A stretch of DNA of 64,000 nt from Paenibacillus protaetiae (GTDB lineage: Bacteria; Bacillota; Bacilli; Paenibacillales; Paenibacillaceae). How positions within the stretch are numbered: the first letter of the stretch is position 1; each line of letters opens with the position of its first letter. The notes beneath the pieces were generated by a model. It was not told the origin of the DNA, ran no database searches, and saw only the letters and a program-made list of their open reading frames with translations. Both the position numbers and the translations under genes were made by a program. Below, in pieces: positions 52,995 to 61,112 of the stretch. The DNA lies in the NCBI RefSeq assembly GCF_004135365.1, contig NZ_CP035492.1, positions 992,001 to 1,056,000 on the forward strand, in the 5' to 3' direction.

Positions 52995-53890
52995 CCTAAA
53001 GATACCTCCTTGTGAAGAGCTGGACTGCTGCCCGTTAAGGCAAGGAATACATCGTCCATGCTTGGCTTGCGAATGACAATCCGAACATCCGGGGGACAGG
53101 ATGCCTCCAGCTCATTCAGCTTCTGCCGGACATCTCGGACGCTCCCGTCCGTCGGAATGGAACCGATCAGCTCATCTTTCAGTCCGCGAAGCTCGATGAC
53201 TTCGCCGCCAACCCGTGCTTTCAATTCATCTGCCGTTCCGGCAGCGGCAATTCTGCCGCCGTTCAACACGGCGATTTCATCGGCAAGCTGATCGGCTTCC
53301 TCCAAATATTGCGTTGTCAAGAAAATGGTCATTCCTTCATTCTTCAGCTGCCGGATCATTTCCCATAAGGAGCGGCGGCTGGCCGTATCAAGGCCGGTTG
53401 TAGGCTCGTCGAGAAACAGCACCGGACGGCTGACAACGAGACTGACCGCAAGATCCAATCTGCGGCGCATGCCGCCTGAATACGTTTTTACCCGTTTGAA
53501 TGCGGCTTCCTCCAGCTCGAATTGCTGCAGCAGCTCTTTCGTCCGGGTACGGGATTGTGCCGCCGACAATCCGGACAGCCGGGACATCATCATCAAATTT
53601 TCCGAACCGGTCAGCACTTCGTCTACTGCAGCGAATTGGCCGGTAAGGCTGATCGCTTGCCGGACGTTGTTTCGGTCCGATAGGATGTCATATCCGGCAA
53701 TTCGGGCAGAACCGCTGTCAGGATGGACCAGGGTCGATAAAATATGAATCAGCGTTGTTTTGCCGGCGCCGTTTGGTCCAAGCAGCGCATATATCGTTCC
53801 TTTTGCAACCGACAAGCGGATGCCGTCAAGCACGGTGTGGGCGCCGTAGCTTTTGCGCAAGCCGTTTACTTCAATGGCATGTAATACCAT
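52991..53890 (-). CDS. ABC drug exporter ATPase (DrrA-like)
   Basis: 299 residues. Walker A GPNGAGKTT, Q-loop LTGQFAAVDEVLTGSENL, signature YSGGMRRRLDLA, Walker B PVLFLDEPTTGLD, and a C-terminal DrrA-type extension ending KPSMDDVFLALTG. ATG 53890 has AAGGAG 8 nt upstream; the GTG at 53899 is an alternative. Resembles daunorubicin/doxorubicin resistance ATPases. Likely controlled by the TetR protein at 51366. Confidence 0.92.
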   Translation of the reverse strand: MVLHAIEVNGLRKSYGAHTVLDGIRLSVAKGTIYALLGPNGAGKTTLIHILSTLVHPDSGSARIAGYDILSDRNNVRQAISLTGQFAAVDEVLTGSENLMMMSRLSGLSAAQSRTRTKELLQQFELEEAAFKRVKTYSGGMRRRLDLAVSLVVSRPVLFLDEPTTGLDTASRRSLWEMIRQLKNEGMTIFLTTQYLEEADQLADEIAVLNGGRIAAAGTADELKARVGGEVIELRGLKDELIGSIPTDGSVRDVRQKLNELEASCPPDVRIVIRKPSMDDVFLALTGSSPALHKEVSLG

Positions 53891-53925
53891 CACATTCACT
53901 CCTTATTTAATTGATTAATATATAA

Positions 53926-53947
53926 ACAGTATATGTCGTATACAGTA
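53926..53947 (-). promoter_or_regulatory. candidate TetR operator before the DrrAB-like genes
   Basis: GTATA-TGTCG-TATAC (53929-53943) is a perfect 5-bp inverted repeat. On the minus strand the stretch contains TATACTGT (53926-53933) and TACTGTATA (53939-53947), both also found in the TetR promoter at 51313-51323. Confidence 0.55.
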
Positions 53948-54054
53948 ATTATGCCTCATTCCTCAGACGGAAATGAAACTCGTTTGGAGGACCGATAAAA
54001 AGGCCGGTTACGTAGTTCAACCTGCTTCAATACGATAAGGCAGACAGGGGAATA

Positions 54055-54838
54055 ATGGTGAAGAAACGTCGTATCAACAAAATTTACGCCATGCAGCTGG
54101 CAACGATTTTTTTAGGATTTATGATTTTTGGGTTCTCGGAAAATATTAAAGGCCCGGCGATCCCGCGCATTCAGTTTGATTTCTCGCTAACCGAAGCACA
54201 GCTGGGCACCTTATTGTCGCTTAACTCGCTAGGTTATTTGCTGGCCTGCTCGTTTACAGCTTATTTAACCCGGATATGGGGGATTAAATGGGTAACGATA
54301 ACTTCTTTTGCGTTAATGGCGGCCTCCGGCATTCTCATCTATTATTCGCAGCATTACGGGTTGTTCTCGGCGTCGTATTTTCTGATGTATATCGGAAACA
54401 AGATGCTGGAGATCGCCCTCGCGATTCTAAGCGCGCGTATTTTTGTGAAAAACACCGGCATGATGATGAATATGACGCATGGCTTCTACGGCTATTGCCG
54501 GGGGCGAAAGCTTCGCTTTTCTGTTTGCGGCGGCAGGGATCGGTATCGCCATGATTTATCCGACGGTTATGGCGTTTATCGCCAGACGTTATGCCAATGG
54601 GAGCGATACGGCGATCACATTTATCGTTACCTTAATGGGGATTGGCAGCGTTATCGGCAATTATTTGATTGGCGGTATTATCGATTTGGTCAAAAGCTTC
54701 TATGAAGCCGGCTCGCAAGAGGGGCTGCTGCACGGCCTGCAGGCCGGATACAGCTTCATTGGCTTATGTGCGGCATTAAGCTCGATTTCGGGCCTCATTC
54801 TGATTATCTATTTGCGCAGAAGGAAAGAACTGATATAA
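54055..54838 (+). pseudogene. MFS transporter pseudogene with central deletion and frameshift
   Basis: The 5' part (54055 to about 54490) encodes the first four or so membrane segments of an MFS protein (IYAMQLATIFLGFMIFGFSENIKGPAIPRIQ...NMTHGFYG). The 3' part, in another frame (from about 54495 to 54838), encodes the last three or four segments (GGESFAFLFAAAGIGIAMIYPTVMAFIARRY...GLILIIYLRRRKE). Together they give about 260 residues against a usual 390-410, so roughly 130-140 central codons are missing and the frame has shifted. The 5' frame runs on as nonsense to 54705. A terminator follows. Confidence 0.85.
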
Positions 54839-54881
54839 AAGCAGGTTGATGAGGCCTATCCGTTTCATCATTGTATAAACA

Positions 54882-54940
54882 GCAGCCTTTTCGGAGGAAT
54901 GAACTCTCGTTCCGGCATTCGGAAGGCTGCCTTTTGTTTA
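54882..54940 (+). terminator. terminator after the MFS pseudogene
   Basis: GCAGCCTT (54882-54889) pairs with AAGGCTGC (54923-54930), with an inner GAATG/CATTC stem, followed by CTTTTGTTT. Confidence 0.75.
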
Positions 54941-55023
54941 CATCCGATTTCCGATCTGGCTTGTGTACACACGACGGACACAAGAGCGGCTTATACTTAG
55001 CTTTGCAGACAGGAGGTGCAGCC

Positions 55024-55704
55024 ATGAGGCGCAGTATTTTGCTGGTTGAAGACGATATGCTGCTGCGCGAGCTCATTACGGATTATTTCGAACAGGAGCA
55101 ATGGCTCGTTATCGAAGCGGACAATGGCAGGCTTGCCATTGAACGGTTCGAACAGCATAACGTGGACCTGGTCGTGCTGGACATCATGATGCCCGAAATG
55201 GACGGCTGGTCTGTGTGCCGGCATATCCGGAAGCAATCCGATGTTCCGATTATGATCATGACAGCCAGGGCGGATGACAACGATCAGCTGCTTGGCTTTG
55301 AGCTGGGGGCTGACGAATACGTGACGAAGCCGTTAAGCCCGCGGGTTCTTGTCGCCCGCGCCAAAGCGCTTCTGAAACGGACGGAAGGCACGGTTGGCCG
55401 CGAGGAGCATTTGCTCGCATACGGGAAGCTGTCGGTGGACCGCTTGTCGCATGCCGCAGCCGTCAATGGCGAACCGGTCGCTTTGTCGCCCAAAGAATAC
55501 GAGCTGCTGCTATTTCTGATGAAGCATGCCGGCAAAGTGCTGCCGCGCGAATATGTGCTGAACGCTGTCTGGGGGTACGATTATTTGGGGGATGTGAGAA
55601 CGGTCGATACGCATATCAAAAAACTGCGGGCAAAACTGGGTGAAGCCGGCGAATATATTCATACCGTAATACGTTCGGGTTATAAATTCGAGACGGAGAC
55701 ATGA
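55024..55704 (+). CDS. OmpR-family response regulator
   Basis: 226 residues. Receiver domain with Asp10/Asp11, phospho-acceptor Asp53 (LVVLDIMMPEMDG), Thr80 and Lys102 (VTKPLSP), then a winged-helix Trans_reg_C domain (LSPKEYELLLFLMKHAGKVLPREYVLNAVWGYDYLGDVRTVDTHI). ATG 55024 follows CAGGAGGTG; the same frame is open upstream but has no ribosome site. ATGA overlap with the kinase gene. Cell-envelope control is plausible from the lipoprotein in the operon. Confidence 0.95.
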   Translation: MRRSILLVEDDMLLRELITDYFEQEQWLVIEADNGRLAIERFEQHNVDLVVLDIMMPEMDGWSVCRHIRKQSDVPIMIMTARADDNDQLLGFELGADEYVTKPLSPRVLVARAKALLKRTEGTVGREEHLLAYGKLSVDRLSHAAAVNGEPVALSPKEYELLLFLMKHAGKVLPREYVLNAVWGYDYLGDVRTVDTHIKKLRAKLGEAGEYIHTVIRSGYKFETET

Positions 55705-57455
55705 GAACAAACCGCGTAGTATTTAAATTGTTTGTGATTACGGCTTTGCTCATCGCGGCAGCTTTTACCATTGTGCTGCTGGCGCAGGGGCTGTTCTTCG
55801 AACGGTTTTACCGTTCGTCCAAACTACATGCGCTGGAGCGCAGCATGAAACATTTGGCGCAGGAAGCGGCAGCGGCGGATCATGACCAGCAGATGTCCAA
55901 GCTGCTTGGAACGTTTATGAACAGCAATGATGCAGGGGCGGCGCTGCTGAACCATAATCTGGAACGGATTGTGATAAATCCGTATTATGTTGCGGTGCAG
56001 GCCGGCGGAAAGTTGATCACGGTGCTTATCTCACCCAAAGGGATGAAGATGGATGCCGTTCCGCATGGCATACATGCTGGAGATTCAATTACGGTTGACG
56101 GGATCTATATGGATGAGGCGGACACGGTGCTGCATCCGGTTATTTTCCAGCCGCACAGCAAGGCGCCGGAGCAAGGGCTGGTTAGAGTAAGCGGACTTGT
56201 GGCGGAAGCGCTGCTGCCCGAGCAGCGCTCGTCTAATCCGTATTACGAGGATGCACTGTTAGACGACGCGCTGCAGGAAAGCATCCGCAATTCGAATCCG
56301 GATTTGTCCCGGATGCCGACGAGCCGGACTCTCGTGCGGGAATGGACCGATGAATGGAGCGGCTTCCGTTACGCCGTGCTGCTTCAGCCTGTGCCGGACG
56401 CCTCCCATGCGGAAAACAGCCGTTACTTGCTCGTGATGGCTTCGCTTCAGCCAGTCGGGGAAGCCGTAGGCGTGTTAAAGCATTATTTCATTTATTTAAC
56501 GCCATTAATGTTCTTGCTGGCTATCGTGTTATCCGTCTTTTATTCGCGTATCATCGCCCGTCCGCTTGTCCAGCTTAACCGTTTGGCATCGAGGCTTGCC
56601 AAGCTGGATTTTACAGCCCAGCCGGTGATAAAGACGAAGGACGAATTTGGACAGCTGTCGCAGACGCTGATGGAGATGTCCCGCAGCCTGGATGCAGCCA
56701 TGCAAACGCTGACTGCCGCCAACGAACAGCTAGCGGAAGATATGAGAGAAAAACAGCGGTCGGAAGCGCTCCGAAAAGAGCTGATTGCCAATCTTTCGCA
56801 TGAGCTGAAGACGCCGCTGGGCATCGTGAAAGGTTTTGCCGAAGGGCTGCAGGACGGAATTGCCGGCGAGAAAAAAGAACTGTACCTCGCTTTGATCGTG
56901 AGCGAAACTGACCGGATGAATGCAATGATTATGGATATGCTGGAATTGTCCAAGTATGAAGCAAAAGCCATCCAGCTGCAGACCGGCACTTTCCCGATCT
57001 CCGGGCTCATACGCAGCACGCTGGAATTGTTTACGCCTCTGCTGGAGAGCAAGAAGCTTACGGCAGTATTTCCGGAACAGGAACAGCTTGTTGTGGAAGC
57101 CGATGCCAAACGGATTGAGCAGGTGTTGTCCAATTTGTTCAGCAACGCGATCCGTTATGCGGTCCAAGGCAGCGCGATTACAATAGAAGCGAAACGAACT
57201 GCGGAAGGAACGGTTGCCGTTTCGGTCGAAAATACCGGCCCATCCATCGCAGAGGCGGATTTGCCGCGAGTATGGGAACCTTTCTACCGGGCAGACCGTT
57301 CCAGAGACCGCCAAACAGGCGGAACGGGCCTTGGGCTGGCCATCGTCAAGCATATTTTGGAGCTGCACGGCAGCGAATACGATGCAGCGAATACGGATCA
57401 TGGCGTTACTTTTTCATTTACACTTAAAGAAAGCAGGGGAGATCCAGATGAATAA
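55701..57455 (+). CDS. sensor histidine kinase
   Basis: 584 residues. Membrane segments at about 9-31 and 263-283 enclose an extracellular sensor of about 230 residues. HAMP follows (about 284-337), then HisKA with His367 (NLSHELKTPLG) and HATPase with NLFSNAIRYA, FYRADRSR and TGGTGLGLAIVKHI. It phosphorylates the response regulator encoded upstream, to which it is coupled by ATGA. The lipoprotein start overlaps its stop by 8 bp. The signal is unknown. Confidence 0.95.
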   Translation: MRTNRVVFKLFVITALLIAAAFTIVLLAQGLFFERFYRSSKLHALERSMKHLAQEAAAADHDQQMSKLLGTFMNSNDAGAALLNHNLERIVINPYYVAVQAGGKLITVLISPKGMKMDAVPHGIHAGDSITVDGIYMDEADTVLHPVIFQPHSKAPEQGLVRVSGLVAEALLPEQRSSNPYYEDALLDDALQESIRNSNPDLSRMPTSRTLVREWTDEWSGFRYAVLLQPVPDASHAENSRYLLVMASLQPVGEAVGVLKHYFIYLTPLMFLLAIVLSVFYSRIIARPLVQLNRLASRLAKLDFTAQPVIKTKDEFGQLSQTLMEMSRSLDAAMQTLTAANEQLAEDMREKQRSEALRKELIANLSHELKTPLGIVKGFAEGLQDGIAGEKKELYLALIVSETDRMNAMIMDMLELSKYEAKAIQLQTGTFPISGLIRSTLELFTPLLESKKLTAVFPEQEQLVVEADAKRIEQVLSNLFSNAIRYAVQGSAITIEAKRTAEGTVAVSVENTGPSIAEADLPRVWEPFYRADRSRDRQTGGTGLGLAIVKHILELHGSEYDAANTDHGVTFSFTLKESRGDPDE

Positions 57456-58035
57456 AGTCAAAAAAGGGTTGTGGGTGGCTGCTGCATGCTGCGCGCTGCT
57501 CCTTATCAGCGCATGCGGGGCAGCGAACGAAGGGAAATCCGGGAATGCCGGAGCTTCTCCGGCAGAGACCAGCCAGACGCAGGAGGGCAGCGGCAGCACA
57601 GCTTCCGCTAACCCGGACGATACGGCGGAAGGCCAAGCTGCTTCAGGCGGTACGGAGGCATCTGCCGCTCCGGAAGATGACGCTGCTTCAGCCGCACCAT
57701 CCGGCACAAGCAGTGAAATATTGATCATTATCGACCAAACGCCTAAGCCGATTGAAGGGAACAGCTTTGATTTTACAGTCAATAAGCGGCCGGACGGGTA
57801 TGCCTTGTCGGAAATGCAATGGATATCGGAGACAACCACAATCGTAAATACGACCGCTGAAGCTGTTCAGCACGGGCAAAATGGCGAAGACGGCTTTTAT
57901 ATTAGCGGCGACGGGCAGTTTACCGGCTTTTTTTATCCCGATTCCATGAAGGGCGAAAAGGGAGAGGTCGTATTTGTATTCAAAAACAGCGATAATCAGG
58001 AGCTTACCTGGAAAAAAACGATCACATTAATGTAA
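57448..58035 (+). CDS. lipoprotein of the two-component operon
   Basis: 195 residues. Signal peptide with lipobox LISAC (Cys24), then a low-complexity linker of about 70 residues rich in Ala, Ser, Gly, Glu and Asp, then a compact beta-rich domain (EILIIIDQTPKPIEGNSFDFTVNK...GEVVFVFKNSDNQELTWKKTITLM). The family is not recognised. Its start lies inside the kinase gene, so it is tightly coupled and may act as an accessory sensor or an effector of the system. Confidence 0.85.
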   Translation: MNKVKKGLWVAAACCALLLISACGAANEGKSGNAGASPAETSQTQEGSGSTASANPDDTAEGQAASGGTEASAAPEDDAASAAPSGTSSEILIIIDQTPKPIEGNSFDFTVNKRPDGYALSEMQWISETTTIVNTTAEAVQHGQNGEDGFYISGDGQFTGFFYPDSMKGEKGEVVFVFKNSDNQELTWKKTITLM

Positions 58036-58041
58036 CGGAAA

Positions 58042-58086
58042 GTCCCCTTGCCGGCGGGTGCAGCCGCTGTGCAGGGGGGATTTTTT
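58042..58086 (+). terminator. terminator of the two-component operon
   Basis: A GTCCCCTTGC arm pairs with GCAGGGGGGA (to about 58080), followed by T6 and GTG. Confidence 0.8.
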
Positions 58087-58280
58087 GTGCGCGAAGGTTT
58101 ATTCCGGTATAAGATTCAGCTATCGCGAGAATGGAGAATGCGAGGTTATTCCGCCAGGGTATCCCGGTATAGAGCGGTGCAGAAGGTATCTTTTTCCTTT
58201 GGAACGGATGCGGTACAATAGGGGTATTACTTGACTTATTCATTTGCGTAGGGCACCCACAGAAGAGGGGGATGAAAGCT

Positions 58281-58610
58281 ATGAGTATTGCACGTACGCC
58301 TGAACCGCCGTATTATGCGGTTATTTTCACATCGCAGCTGTCGGAGGGAGACCACATCGGATACGAAGCAATGGGCGACAAAATGGTGGAGCTGGCTGCA
58401 GAGCAGGAAGGTTTCCTTGGCGTGGAAAGTACCCGCGGTACGGACGGACTTGGCATCACCGTTTCCTATTGGGCTTCGCTGGAAGCGATTCAGGCGTGGA
58501 AAAACCACGCCTTGCACCGTGTTGCACAGGAAAAAGGCAAGTCAACCTGGTATAACCAATTTGGCCTGCGGGTTGCAAAGGTTGAACGCGAAAACTTTAT
58601 GGGGTTATAA
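58281..58610 (+). CDS. antibiotic biosynthesis monooxygenase-fold (ABM) protein
   Basis: 109 residues; a dimeric alpha/beta-barrel, YczJ/YgiN-like. The family pattern YYAVIFTSQLS...MGDKMVELAAEQEGFLGVESTRGTDGLGITVSYWASLEAIQAWKNHALHRVAQEKGKSTWYNQF is complete. Relatives oxidise quinones or are of unknown function. ATG 58281 is 9 nt from AGAGGGGG; an in-frame ATG at 58272 abuts that site. A terminator follows. Confidence 0.88.
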   Translation: MSIARTPEPPYYAVIFTSQLSEGDHIGYEAMGDKMVELAAEQEGFLGVESTRGTDGLGITVSYWASLEAIQAWKNHALHRVAQEKGKSTWYNQFGLRVAKVERENFMGL

Positions 58611-58620
58611 ATCGGACTGG

Positions 58621-58653
58621 AACCGGCAAGTGAATGCTTGACCGGTTTTTTTT
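58621..58653 (+). terminator. terminator of the ABM gene
   Basis: AACCGGCAAG-TGAATG-CTTGACCGGTT (58621-58647, one bulged A) followed by more T. Confidence 0.85.
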
Positions 58654-58728
58654 GTTACATTCATGGCTATGTCATCTTGCTACTGCCAGCTTATGACGTT
58701 GTGACATGAACAAGGAGGTTCTGATGAG

Positions 58729-59772
58729 ATGAAGGTGAAACAGGTAAGGGAGGCGGCAGCGGATTGGGTACGGAGCCGCGGCAGCGGGCTTGAACAGTAC
58801 TGCGGTGCTTACATCAGCGGGTCGACGGTAGGGCTGCCAGATGATGCCGATATGCCGATCGGCTCGGATATTGACGTTATGGTTGTGCTGAACCGGGACA
58901 ATCTTCCGATGAAGCCGGGCAAGCTGCTGCATCAGGGCGTCCTTGTTGAAATTTCTTTTTTAGCTTTGCAGCAGCTTTCCTCCCCTGAAGCCGTGTTGTC
59001 TTCTTATCATTTGGCCGGCGGATTGCGGACAGACACGATTATTGATGATCCTACTGGCTATTTGCGGAAGCTGCAGAGCGAGGTTTCCCGGCATTTTGCA
59101 CAAAAAAAGTGGGTACGCGCACGCTGTGAGCATGTTCTCCAGTCCATTCAGAACGGGCTGAGCTCTATTCCGCCGGCCGGGCCTTGGCATGCCCCAATAA
59201 CGTCGTGGCTGTTTCCTACAGGCATTACGACACATGTCATCCTGGTTGCAGCGCTTCGCAATCCAACCGTACGGCTGCGTTATTTGGCGGCTTCCCGGGT
59301 TCTTGCTGCCGATAATCGTATGGCGCTTTACGAGAAGCTGCTGCGCTTGCTGGGGTGTGAGACTATAAGCGCGCAGCGTGTGGAACAGCATTTGCAGCAG
59401 CTGGAGCGGACTTTTGATACAGCAGCTGCTGCTGCCAGAACGCTGCTGCCGTTCAGCTCCGACATCACCGCAGCGGCAAAACCAATTATCATCGACGGCA
59501 GCCGCGTGCTGATCAAGCAGGGGAATCACAGAGAAGCTGTATTTTGGATGATGGCTACGTTTGCCAGATGCCATCATATTTTTACGGTGGACCAGCCGGA
59601 GCTGCTGCCCGTCTACGAGCCGTCTTTTCGTGAGATGGCGGCTGATCTCGGAATTTATTCTTTTGAAGATATGGCCAAGCGTGCCCGGCAAACGCTTAAC
59701 TTCCTGCCTGAGCTGCGGCAAGCGGCTGAGCAGATGATCCAAGCTTCAGAAGCGGAAGCTCATCGTTCGTAA
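58729..59772 (+). CDS. nucleotidyltransferase-superfamily protein
   Basis: 347 residues. The N-terminal domain carries the polymerase-beta-like motif G31-S32...D47-x-D49 (ISGSTVGLPDDADMPIGSDIDVMVVL), followed by VEISFL, where the third acidic residue lies. The C-terminal two thirds are helical and unlike known antibiotic nucleotidyltransferases. It should transfer a nucleotide to an unknown acceptor (small molecule, RNA or protein). AAGGAGG precedes the ATG. Monocistronic as far as can be seen. Confidence 0.75.
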   Translation: MKVKQVREAAADWVRSRGSGLEQYCGAYISGSTVGLPDDADMPIGSDIDVMVVLNRDNLPMKPGKLLHQGVLVEISFLALQQLSSPEAVLSSYHLAGGLRTDTIIDDPTGYLRKLQSEVSRHFAQKKWVRARCEHVLQSIQNGLSSIPPAGPWHAPITSWLFPTGITTHVILVAALRNPTVRLRYLAASRVLAADNRMALYEKLLRLLGCETISAQRVEQHLQQLERTFDTAAAAARTLLPFSSDITAAAKPIIIDGSRVLIKQGNHREAVFWMMATFARCHHIFTVDQPELLPVYEPSFREMAADLGIYSFEDMAKRARQTLNFLPELRQAAEQMIQASEAEAHRS

Positions 59773-59859
59773 ATTAGAGCAGGAAAGCGGCATCCTTTTC
59801 ACGAAAAAGTATTAGGGATTTGTTTCCATCTTGATGGGTTGATAAGGAGAAAGTTCACG

Positions 59860-60144
59860 GTGGAAATGGGTCTTACATTAAAGTGGTTTTCCAGTCCGGA
59901 GAAACCGGATTTACGGGAACAGCAATTTGCCGCTCGTTATCCGTGGCATAAACCAAGCGATTATTATAACCGCTGTCTGGACGCATTGGACTTGGAGTAG
60001 GGTTATACCCGGATTACGGAAACGCCCCAAAAAATGTACATCAAACGCGGGTATATGCCGGACGGTAACGGAAAGACGTACCGCAACGTGACGGTATATC
60101 CCGGACAGTCTGTCATAGTGGATAAACCCGACATTAACCAGGCA
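59860..60144 (+). pseudogene. remnant of a GNAT acetyltransferase
   Basis: A 46-codon frame (GTG 59860 to TAG 59998-60000) ends FAARYPWHKPSDYYNRCLDALDLE, which looks like the start region of a GNAT protein. Directly after the TAG, in the same frame, comes the typical GNAT C-terminus: GYTRITETPQKMYIKRGYMPDGNG...VTVYPGQSVIVDKPD. The central acetyl-CoA-binding part is missing. The gene has thus lost its middle, gained a stop and lost its normal end. The frame then runs on into the next gene. GGAGAAAG precedes the GTG. Confidence 0.7.
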
Positions 60145-60156
60145 GGAGGCTTCAAA

Positions 60157-60765
60157 ATGGGCTGGACCGAATTCAAGGCAATTCCTAACGAATACAATGA
60201 TGAAGTGCAAGCAATTGATAAGCAGATCATAACGTTAATCATGAAGCGCAAGGAAGCAGCCAAAGGCAAACGGCTGTTTCCGCCCCAGGAGCTGCTAAGC
60301 AATTGGGCGAACGAATTCGATATGGAAGCAGCTCAGCTGAATGCCATAATTGATTCTTTTTCCATACGTTTTCCGGTCATTACGCCACAAGGGCCCGGCA
60401 AGCTGGTTCATGTGCTGCCAATTATGAAAAAGACCATCTTGGATGGTTTTGAATATGAATTGACACATGCGATGCAGCACGAGAACGGCAGTATTGTATT
60501 TGTAGAAATTTATCAAACGGAGACAGACGACTTTAATGGACATATGCGTCCGAAGCTGCAATTGGAAGTGACGGGCGAGCAGGAGTACTCTGTACACAGG
60601 GATGGCGCAAGTGGCGGCAGCGGACATACTCAGCTTAGTTTTCTCGTTATTCCCCGATTGCCGGACAGTCTGGATCAGGTTCGATTTAAGTTAATCCCGT
60701 ATGCGCCGATTTCGGAATATATTAGAAAAGAGATCATTTTGAATCAAGAGGTTGCCTTTGAATAA
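60157..60765 (+). CDS. hypothetical protein
   Basis: 202 residues from ATG 60157, which has GCAGGAGG 6-7 nt upstream. Not recognised. The N-terminus (EVQAIDKQIITLIMKRKEAAKGKRLFPP) has the helical I-D-x-x-I-x-x-L pattern of chorismate-mutase-like helices but lacks the rest. The middle is mixed alpha/beta (GFEYELTHAMQHENGSIVFVEIYQTE), and the end is beta-rich. The same frame is open back to 60001 because of the GNAT remnant, so a longer fused product from 60034 cannot be fully ruled out. Confidence 0.7.
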   Translation: MGWTEFKAIPNEYNDEVQAIDKQIITLIMKRKEAAKGKRLFPPQELLSNWANEFDMEAAQLNAIIDSFSIRFPVITPQGPGKLVHVLPIMKKTILDGFEYELTHAMQHENGSIVFVEIYQTETDDFNGHMRPKLQLEVTGEQEYSVHRDGASGGSGHTQLSFLVIPRLPDSLDQVRFKLIPYAPISEYIRKEIILNQEVAFE

Positions 60766-60806
60766 ATAGCCCCGCAAATCGTTAATGCCATGAAATAGGA
60801 ATCGGG

Positions 60807-60835
60807 TTGAGCGGGAGCTTCTGCTGTGATATAGT
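60807..60835 (+). promoter_or_regulatory. sigma-A promoter of the second ABC-F leader
   Basis: TTGAGC (60807-60812), 17 bp and TATAGT (60830-60835). The transcript would begin near 60842, giving a leader of about 270 nt. Confidence 0.85.
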
Positions 60836-60866
60836 AATCCTAATTATGTAAAGGGAGGTGAGGTAG

Positions 60867-61010
60867 GTGAATCACGAATGGGTTAACAACCGTCTTAGCC
60901 AGCTGCCATTGTCGATGGCTGGCATTTTTTCCGCTTTAATCGCGAACGGGATCAGTCTGTCTATTTTTGACTATACGATTAAACCATTCGCGAGAAGACG
61001 CCTACCTTGA
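60867..61010 (+). CDS. 47-residue leader peptide upstream of the second ABC-F gene
   Basis: GTG start behind a strong AAGGGAGGTGAGGTAG. The product (VNHEWVNNRLSQLPLSMAGIF...KPFARRRLP) has a hydrophobic middle and a basic end. Its coding region overlaps a terminator hairpin: GCCAG-CTG-CCAT / ATGG-CTGGC then A-T6 (60898-60930). A second internal stem is TCGCGAA/TTCGCGA (60940-60993). This overlap suggests a regulatory peptide whose translation, or antibiotic-induced stalling, controls read-through. A small functional membrane protein is the alternative. Confidence 0.65.
   Translation: MNHEWVNNRLSQLPLSMAGIFSALIANGISLSIFDYTIKPFARRRLP
60898..60930 (+). terminator. attenuator terminator 1 of the second ABC-F leader
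   Basis: GCCAG (60898-60902) and CCAT pair with ATGG and CTGGC (60915-60923), then A and T6. It lies inside the leader-peptide frame. Confidence 0.75.
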
Positions 61011-61034
61011 CCACTACGGATGATGTTATGATCC

Positions 61035-61068
61035 AGAGGGCCGCGGGCTTGTTGCCGCGGCTCTTTTT
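61035..61068 (+). terminator. attenuator terminator 2 of the second ABC-F leader
   Basis: AGAGGGCCGCGG and CCGCGGCTCT pair with one bulged G, then T7. It sits between the leader peptide and the ABC-F start, where a complete stop would silence the gene. Confidence 0.85.
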
Positions 61069-61112
61069 TTGTGTGTTTAAGAAGGGTTTTCCTGGAGCAG
61101 GAGGCTCTTACT

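Noticed and set aside
58960-59742. 260-codon minus-strand frame opposite the nucleotidyltransferase-like gene
   Set aside because: No start signal and no motif. The plus-strand gene has AAGGAGG and a GS...DxD motif.
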